Below, piece after piece: positions 5,405 through 9,142 of a stretch of DNA of 9,142 nt. Numbering within the stretch: the stretch's first letter is position 1; each line of letters begins with the position of its first letter. The position numbers were made by a program, and so were the translations under genes. This stretch comes from Rickettsiales bacterium (GTDB taxonomy: Bacteria; Pseudomonadota; Alphaproteobacteria; Rs-D84; CACZYB01), in contig JAISNH010000003.1 of NCBI GenBank assembly GCA_031276335.1, positions 1 through 9,142 of the forward strand. The letters run 5' to 3'. The notes under the pieces are model-generated. The model was not told where the DNA came from. It worked only from the letters and a program-made list of their open reading frames with translations, and searched no databases.

Positions 5405-6460
5405 CTAAGGCTTCTTCCTGTACATGCGCTTCATGAGCGCGGCCTGCTTCAAAAACTCGCGCGCCGGCACCGCGGGATACCCGGCGACCTTCGATCCGGG
5501 CGGCAAATCCTGTATCACGCCCGCGGAGGCGCCTATCTGCGAGCCCGCGCCGATCGTCAGGTGCCCCGAAATCCCCGCCTGCGCCCCGACAAGCGTCCAG
5601 TCGCCGATAACGGTGGAGCCCGCAATCCCGGACATGCCCGCGAATATGCAATTCCGCCCGATCCGCACGTTGTGCGCGACCTGCACCAGGTTGTCGATCT
5701 TCGTCCCCGCGCCTATGACCGTGTCGCCTATCGCGCCGCGGTCTACGCACGTGTTGCTTCCGATGTCCACGCCCGATTCCAGCACCACGCGGCCCAGCTG
5801 CGGCACCCACGTGTGGCCGGAGGGGCCGCTGTGCCAGCCGAAACCGTTCCCGCCTATGACCGTGCCTTCGCCAACACGGACGTTGTCGCCCAGCACCGCG
5901 TGGGAAACGACCGCGTTTTCGCGTATTATGCAGCCATCGCCCATGGCGACCCCGGCCTTTATCTTCGCGCCGGCGCCGATATAGCAGTCCGCGCCCAAAG
6001 AAACGCCCTCCTCGAGAACCGCGAAGTCGCCCACGTGGACGCGTCCCTTGTCCTTGAACTCAACCGATGGGTGGATCGAGGCGCGTTCGGAAACGCCGCG
6101 CATCGCGATCGCCTTGTCCTTATACATATATTCGGTCAGCCTTATGAAGGCGAGCTTGGGATCTGGCGTAACCAGCGGTATCACGCAGGCCGGAAGCAGC
6201 CTTGCGCCCCTCTCGTCCACGAACGCCGCGCCGGCCGTCGCGCCCTTCAAAAGCTCCCTGTACTTCGCATCCATGTTCAGCGACTTCGCGGCCGCGGAAT
6301 CAAACGCGACGTAAATCACGCTGCGCCCGTCCATCCTTTCCAGCGAGCCGAGGTTCGTAACCTTGAAGCCGCGCCTGCTTTCGTCCGCCAGCTTCGCCCC
6401 GGTCAGCCGTTCTATCTCGCCCAAGGTTATTTCCGCGATTATGTCGTAAAACCGTTCCAT
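5405..6460 (-). CDS. lpxD: UDP-3-O-(3-hydroxyacyl)glucosamine N-acyltransferase
   Basis: LpxD adds a second 3-hydroxyacyl chain, from acyl-ACP, to the amino group of UDP-3-O-acylglucosamine in the third step of lipid A synthesis. The 351 residues contain the N-terminal uridine-binding domain (1-110), then a left-handed beta helix of hexapeptide repeats from about 125 to 315 (for example VHVGDFAVLEEGVSLGADCY), and a C-terminal helix (PAREFLKQAALMKRMYRK). The catalytic-histidine motif NLVQVAHNVRIG is present (His263, matching His239 of E. coli LpxD), as is VDRGAIGDTVIG (239-250). The start at 6460 is chosen because AGGAGG lies eight bases upstream and the promoter -10 box lies at 6490-6485; an in-frame start at 6505 would precede that promoter. 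It stands alone, divergent from fabZ, rather than in the usual lpxD-fabZ-lpxA run. Confidence 0.96.
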   Translation of the reverse strand: MERFYDIIAEITLGEIERLTGAKLADESRRGFKVTNLGSLERMDGRSVIYVAFDSAAAKSLNMDAKYRELLKGATAGAAFVDERGARLLPACVIPLVTPDPKLAFIRLTEYMYKDKAIAMRGVSERASIHPSVEFKDKGRVHVGDFAVLEEGVSLGADCYIGAGAKIKAGVAMGDGCIIRENAVVSHAVLGDNVRVGEGTVIGGNGFGWHSGPSGHTWVPQLGRVVLESGVDIGSNTCVDRGAIGDTVIGAGTKIDNLVQVAHNVRIGRNCIFAGMSGIAGSTVIGDWTLVGAQAGISGHLTIGAGSQIGASAGVIQDLPPGSKVAGYPAVPAREFLKQAALMKRMYRKKP

Positions 6461-6484
6461 GCCATGCTCCTCCTTTTTCCGACG

Positions 6485-6512
6485 ATTATACATCCTCCGC
6501 CGCATTTTGCAA
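6485..6512 (-). promoter_or_regulatory. lpxD promoter
   Basis: A perfect TATAAT (6490-6485) is preceded by a 16-bp spacer and TTGCAA (6512-6507, four of six matches). Transcription would start near 6478, about 18 nt before the lpxD ATG at 6460. The -35 box lies between the arms of the inverted repeat at 6498-6529. Confidence 0.6.
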
Positions 6513-6529
6513 ACCCAAAGTATGCGGCG
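6498..6529. repeat. Perfect 8-bp inverted repeat between lpxD and fabZ
   Basis: CGCCGCAT (6498-6505) and ATGCGGCG (6522-6529) are exact reverse complements separated by 16 bp. The repeat brackets the lpxD -35 box and lies 13 bp upstream of the fabZ -35 box. It is a candidate operator that could act on both divergent genes. Confidence 0.45.
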
Positions 6530-6541
6530 CCAAAAAAATGC

Positions 6542-6570
6542 TTGCCTTTCGCCTCCGCCCGTAATAAATT
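6542..6570 (+). promoter_or_regulatory. fabZ promoter
   Basis: TTGCCT (6542-6547, four of six) is followed after 17 bp by TAAATT (6565-6570, four of six). Transcription would start near 6577, about 18 nt before the fabZ ATG. The boxes are weaker than those of lpxD, so confidence is moderate. Confidence 0.4.
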
Positions 6571-6594
6571 AGGGTAAAACAAAAAGGATACACC

Positions 6595-7032
6595 ATGGAA
6601 ACCCTGTATATCGACGAGATAAAGACCATCCTGCCGCACCGCTATCCGTTCCTGATGGTGGACCGCGTAATCGACATAATCCCGGCAGAGGAAGGCGTCG
6701 GAATAAAGAACGTGACTGCGAACGAGGAGTTCTTCAACGGCCATTTCCCGACATCGCCCGTCATGCCGGGCGTCCTTATGCTGGAGGCGGTGGCGCAGAC
6801 GGCCGTGCTGGTCGGCGCGGTCGCGAAGCCGAAGGAGGAGCGGGGCAAGATAGTCCTCCTTACCGGAATAGAGGAGGCCAAGTTCAAGAACAAGGTCATT
6901 CCCGGCGACGTATTGAGGATACACGTGAAAAAAATCGCCCACAGGGGCTCGTTTGAAAAATGGAGCGCCGAGGTCATGGTCGAGGACAGGCTTTGCGTCT
7001 CCGCCGTCATGTCCGCGATGAAGGCTCCGTAA
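6595..7032 (+). CDS. fabZ: 3-hydroxyacyl-ACP dehydratase FabZ
   Basis: FabZ dehydrates 3-hydroxyacyl-ACP to trans-2-enoyl-ACP in type II fatty acid elongation, in the cytoplasm. The 145-residue protein has the family length and motifs: ILPHRYPFLMVDRV (12-25), the catalytic His50 in FFNGHFPTSPVMPGV (46-60), and the catalytic Glu64 in LMLEAVAQTA (61-70). The later strand block KFKNKVIPGDVLRIHV (97-111) is also typical. An AAGGA site precedes the ATG by seven bases. In most Gram-negatives fabZ lies directly after lpxD on the same strand, where it balances saturated chains against 3-hydroxy chains for lipid A. Here it is divergent from lpxD. Its stop codon is 3 bp from the end of the convergent lipoprotein gene. 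Confidence 0.97.
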   Translation: METLYIDEIKTILPHRYPFLMVDRVIDIIPAEEGVGIKNVTANEEFFNGHFPTSPVMPGVLMLEAVAQTAVLVGAVAKPKEERGKIVLLTGIEEAKFKNKVIPGDVLRIHVKKIAHRGSFEKWSAEVMVEDRLCVSAVMSAMKAP

Positions 7033-7035
7033 GCC

Positions 7036-7896
7036 CTACGACGGGCAGGTTATCAGCGTTCCCGAAATGTTGATGACCGCCTCCAGGATATCCTGCTTTA
7101 TTATCCTTCCCTCCGCGTCGCGGAAACGGTATATCAGCGCGTTGTCGTAAAAATCCGGGTCTATTTCGTATATGTTGTAGAAATTGCTTATGTTGCGACG
7201 CAGGAAGCCCGCGTTGTTGCATATGCAGTCGCGCCTGGTGCGGCCGAGCACGCTTATCACGTTCTTGTTCGAAAACACGTCCTTTATGTCCTTGTCGGAA
7301 ACTATCATGCACATGTTCTGGACGGCGTATTCGCGCGAATCGACGGCAAGGAAGCGCAGCAGCTGCCGGCGCGGGACGCCTATGGCCTTCATCCGCTCGA
7401 TCGAAACGGACGGGCAGCAGGTCGACGAGGCCTTCAGTATGTTCTTGTAATTCTCGATAAGGACGCGGACGTTCGGATCGGCATAGTCCACGCCGTCCTG
7501 CAGCGCCTTTTCGGTCTCGATGTTCTTTATAAGCTCCTCCAGCTCCCTGCGGCCGATTATAGGCGGATCGGTTCCGGTTTCAACCACCGGCTTCACAACC
7601 GTTTTTTTCAGCTCGACGCGCTGGACCTGGCCGTCCATCCGACCGTATATCGGCTTTGCGGCCTCAGCCGTGCTCTCCTGATGCTGCTTGACCCGCCGCT
7701 CCAGATCGCGGGCCTCCTCCTCGAGCGCGCGCTTGGCCTCCTCTTCCTTCTTCAGCCGGTCGCCCTCGTCGACGGCTTCGAGCGCATAGTACGGCTTTCC
7801 GTCGATTTTCTGAACGTCGGAAACCACCGCCTTCTTCTCCGAAGCGCAGGCGGCAAGCGACAGAAGCGCGGCCAAGCAAATCTTGCGTAAAGGCAT
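7036..7896 (-). CDS. Cysteine-rich lipoprotein of unknown function
   Basis: I do not recognise a family. The N-terminus is a lipoprotein signal peptide with lipobox LAAC; Cys17 would be lipidated, and Ala at +2 favours outer-membrane sorting. A highly charged coiled-coil stretch follows (about residues 43-80, rich in E, K and R), then a basic linker and a globular domain (about 115-286). That domain contains six more cysteines (160, 161, 196, 224, 226, 284), including a CC pair and a CIC motif, suggesting periplasmic disulfides or metal binding. The start at 7896 is preferred over the ATG at 7902 because AGGAAGGGG then lies six bases upstream, whereas the earlier ATG abuts it. It has its own strong promoter and lies directly after the Skp-like gene, so both may serve the envelope. 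Confidence 0.75.
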   Translation of the reverse strand: MPLRKICLAALLSLAACASEKKAVVSDVQKIDGKPYYALEAVDEGDRLKKEEEAKRALEEEARDLERRVKQHQESTAEAAKPIYGRMDGQVQRVELKKTVVKPVVETGTDPPIIGRRELEELIKNIETEKALQDGVDYADPNVRVLIENYKNILKASSTCCPSVSIERMKAIGVPRRQLLRFLAVDSREYAVQNMCMIVSDKDIKDVFSNKNVISVLGRTRRDCICNNAGFLRRNISNFYNIYEIDPDFYDNALIYRFRDAEGRIIKQDILEAVINISGTLITCPS

Positions 7897-7916
7897 AAAC
7901 ATCCCCTTCCTGCCAT

Positions 7917-7945
7917 ATTATAGCAAATTCAAGGGGACATGGCAA
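7917..7945 (-). promoter_or_regulatory. Strong promoter of the cysteine-rich lipoprotein gene
   Basis: On the minus strand TTGCCA (7945-7940, five of six) is followed after exactly 17 bp by a perfect TATAAT (7922-7917). Transcription would start near 7910, only about 14 nt before the ATG at 7896. This is the best-matched promoter in the window. Confidence 0.65.
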
Positions 7946-7947
7946 AC

Positions 7948-7965
7948 AAAAAGTATCCGGATACT
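7948..7965 (-). terminator. Palindrome with T-run after the Skp-like gene
   Basis: AGTATCCGGATACT (7952-7965) is a perfect 14-bp palindrome overlapping the stop codon of the Skp-like gene. On the minus strand four more T follow it. It can fold as a five-pair stem with a CCGG loop, giving a weak intrinsic terminator. It also lies 6 bp upstream of the next gene's -35 box, so an operator role is the alternative. Confidence 0.35.
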
Positions 7966-8530
7966 ATTCCGTCTTCAGCTGGATTTCCGAAACCCTGGCA
8001 TCCAGCGCCCTTATGACCTCGTCCGTTATGTCCAGGTCGGCGTTCAGGAGTATCGCCGTCTGGGAGTTTATCACCAGATCGTAGCCCTTTTCGCGGCCGA
8101 TTTTCTTCACTATGTCGTCAAGGTAGTCCTTCTGGACCTTGGCAAGCGCCTCGACATAGCCCTTTTCCACGGCCGAAACCTTTGCCGCGGTCGAGCGGTC
8201 GTATTCCATAAGCTCGGTCCTGAACGCGGCCGCCTCCTTCATGAAGGCCTCCTGCCCCAGGGCAAGCTGCCTGCCCTTCAGCTCGGTTTCCTTCTTTTCG
8301 AAATCCTTGCGCTTCTTCTCGACGGCGGACTGGATCTTCTCAAGGGCGGCGTCCTTCTGCCTTGCAAGCGACTTCGTGACCTTCGCCCCGGCGTTCAGCC
8401 TCACCGCGTCCATGACGCCGATGTTCGCGCCGGCAGATGCGCCGACATCCGCGGTCAAGGTTTCCTTCGTGCAGGACGAAATAACGACCGCGACGACGGC
8501 CACCGCAAACCAACCCCAATATTTCTTCAT
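7964..8530 (-). CDS. Skp/OmpH-family periplasmic chaperone with a lipobox
   Basis: A 188-residue OmpH/Skp-family protein. Skp is a trimeric periplasmic chaperone that holds unfolded outer-membrane proteins. Family features: the N-terminal strand ANIGVMDAVRLNAG, a long charged helical arm (about residues 58-140, mostly K, E, A and Q), and the C-terminal block GREKGYDLVINSQTAILLNA with DLDITDEVIRAL, which is close to the family consensus. The N-terminus is a signal peptide ending in the lipobox ISSC, so Cys20 is probably lipidated; Thr at +2 predicts outer-membrane sorting. Classical Skp is soluble, so this is unusual. I chose the ATG at 8530 because AAGGAG lies six bases upstream and the signal peptide begins there; the frame is open 42 bases further upstream. 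It is not next to bamA or lpxD as is often seen. Confidence 0.88.
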   Translation of the reverse strand: MKKYWGWFAVAVVAVVISSCTKETLTADVGASAGANIGVMDAVRLNAGAKVTKSLARQKDAALEKIQSAVEKKRKDFEKKETELKGRQLALGQEAFMKEAAAFRTELMEYDRSTAAKVSAVEKGYVEALAKVQKDYLDDIVKKIGREKGYDLVINSQTAILLNADLDITDEVIRALDARVSEIQLKTE

Positions 8531-8558
8531 TTTTTTCTCCTTATTATTGAACGTTTCC

Positions 8559-8586
8559 ATTATACAGCCCACGGCCGATTATTCAA
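8559..8586 (-). promoter_or_regulatory. Promoter of the Skp-like gene
   Basis: TTGAAT (8586-8581, four of six) and a perfect TATAAT (8564-8559) are separated by 16 bp on the minus strand. Transcription would start near 8552, about 22 nt before the ATG at 8530. The -35 box lies inside the hairpin-forming repeat at 8577-8598. Confidence 0.55.
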
Positions 8587-8598
8587 GGAGAAATAATC
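8577..8598. repeat. 7-bp inverted repeat between the collar gene and the Skp-like promoter
   Basis: GATTATT (8577-8583) and AATAATC (8592-8598) are perfect reverse complements around an 8-base loop. The repeat lies 6 bp past the stop of the collar-domain gene and covers the -35 box of the Skp-like gene. There is no T-run, so an operator or a transcript-end hairpin is more likely than an intrinsic terminator. Confidence 0.35.
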
Positions 8599-8604
8599 CG
8601 CGCA

Positions 8605-9142
8605 TCACCGCTTTATTATGCACTTCAGGGGAATCAGCTTCATTTCGGAACTTACGCCGGTTTTGGCCAGCTCTTTTTCCACGGCTTCGAGCTGGTTTTG
8701 CTGGTTTTCCAGCTGAGTCTGAAGGTTCGGCCTCTGGTATTCCGTATTTACGGTCAAGTTGGCCATCTGCGTCTGCACCGACATTATGTTCGTCCTTATC
8801 TGATCCCGCTGCTGCTTCAGGCCGCGCACGTTGCCGGTGTTGTCGACGAACGTTAATATCCTGTCGTTCAGCCGATCGTCGTCCATGGCTTGGTAGAAGT
8901 CCGGCACCTTCGGAGTATTGTTGCCTATTATCTTCCTCAGGGGCGTGAACTCGTTCTCGGCGGGCAGGGGCGCCCCGTCGCACCACAGCCATCCATCTGG
9001 CAGATCGTCCATAGCCCAGAACGCCACGGTTCCGACCGGCATGCCCTGCGCCGAACCGCCGGACTGCCCGGCCATTGATTTGCCAATCAGCTTTTCGACT
9101 TCGATTCTTGAAACGAACATGGACTTCAATTCCTTGCTTGGC
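8605..9142 (-). CDS. Phage-tail-collar-like domain protein with coiled coil, possibly 5'-partial
   Basis: The block GMPVGTVAFWAMDDLPDGW, followed directly by LWCDG, resembles the start of the phage tail collar domain (usually P-x-G-T-I then A-P-x-G-W-L-x-C-D-G). It continues through FTPLRKIIGN to KVPDF, where collar proteins usually have a LPDLRG-type turn. A glutamine- and asparagine-rich coiled coil of about 50 residues follows, then a short KLIPLKCIIKR end that recalls the last strand of collar proteins. Such domains occur in tail fibres and in bacterial surface proteins; no other phage gene is visible here. The frame is open to the right edge. Internal starts are a TTG at 9129 and an ATG at 9120 with AAGGA ten bases upstream, so the gene is either nearly complete (about 171-174 residues) or truncated by the window. 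Confidence 0.7.
   Translation of the reverse strand, partial: PSKELKSMFVSRIEVEKLIGKSMAGQSGGSAQGMPVGTVAFWAMDDLPDGWLWCDGAPLPAENEFTPLRKIIGNNTPKVPDFYQAMDDDRLNDRILTFVDNTGNVRGLKQQRDQIRTNIMSVQTQMANLTVNTEYQRPNLQTQLENQQNQLEAVEKELAKTGVSSEMKLIPLKCIIKR

Noticed and set aside
6461..6505. An N-terminal extension of LpxD starting at 6505
   Set aside because: It would lie upstream of the TATAAT box at 6490-6485, and AGGAGG is correctly placed for the ATG at 6460, where family similarity begins.
5339..6577. A 412-codon open frame on the plus strand opposite lpxD
   Set aside because: It is the antisense of a clear lpxD gene; the product is arginine/alanine-rich with no motif and no ribosome site.
8531..8572. 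A 14-residue N-terminal extension of the Skp-like protein
   Set aside because: It would include the promoter -10 region and mask the signal peptide; AAGGAG is well placed for the ATG at 8530.
1..9142. CRISPR array, tRNA, rRNA, insertion sequence or attachment site
   Set aside because: I found no regularly spaced direct repeats, cloverleaf, rRNA-like stretch, transposase or integrase motif.

Overview
The window looks like chromosome of a diderm (Gram-negative) bacterium. It carries lpxD for lipid A synthesis, a Skp/OmpH-type periplasmic chaperone with a lipobox, a second lipoprotein, and an Aas-type phospholipid acyltransferase/acyl-ACP synthetase. Most genes are GC-rich, yet they use the Ile codon ATA and the Arg codon AGG freely. 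Shine-Dalgarno sites (GGAGG, AGGAGG, AAGGAG) and sigma70-type promoters are easy to see. An alphaproteobacterial or similar host-associated lineage would fit, but I cannot fix the phylum from these genes.

Layout. (1) 1-1030 is poorly understood and partly AT-rich. It holds a minus-strand frame open to the left edge, a small plus-strand ORF (324-611), a near-consensus promoter (650-677) and a second small gene (767-1030), none of recognised function. (2) 1102-1960, plus strand: a DUF167/YggU protein, then a pyridoxamine-5'-phosphate-oxidase-like protein with its own promoter and two in-frame, well-spaced translation starts. (3) 5374-1964, minus strand: a promoter, a 41-codon upstream ORF, a RibD-C/DHFR-like reductase, the 721-aa Aas protein and a YbgC-type thioesterase 8 bp behind it. 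Aas plus YbgC make an acyl-chain activation, transfer and release pair. (4) 5405-7032: lpxD and fabZ, divergent from a 134-bp shared promoter region containing a perfect 8-bp inverted repeat. FabZ (fatty acid elongation) and LpxD (3-hydroxyacyl transfer to lipid A precursor) draw on the same 3-hydroxyacyl-ACP pool. (5) 7036-9142, minus strand: a cysteine-rich lipoprotein of unknown function, a Skp/OmpH-like lipoprotein, and a protein with a phage-tail-collar-like domain plus coiled coil whose frame is open to the right edge.

The theme from 1964 to 8530 is envelope and lipid metabolism: phospholipid repair, fatty acid elongation, lipid A acylation and outer-membrane protein or lipoprotein handling. 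I see no rRNA, tRNA, CRISPR array, transposase or integrase. The most interesting points are loss of the catalytic His in the Aas acyltransferase domain, the duplicated start signals in the oxidase-like gene, the lpxD/fabZ operator-like repeat, the lipobox on the Skp homologue, and a possible junction near position 80.
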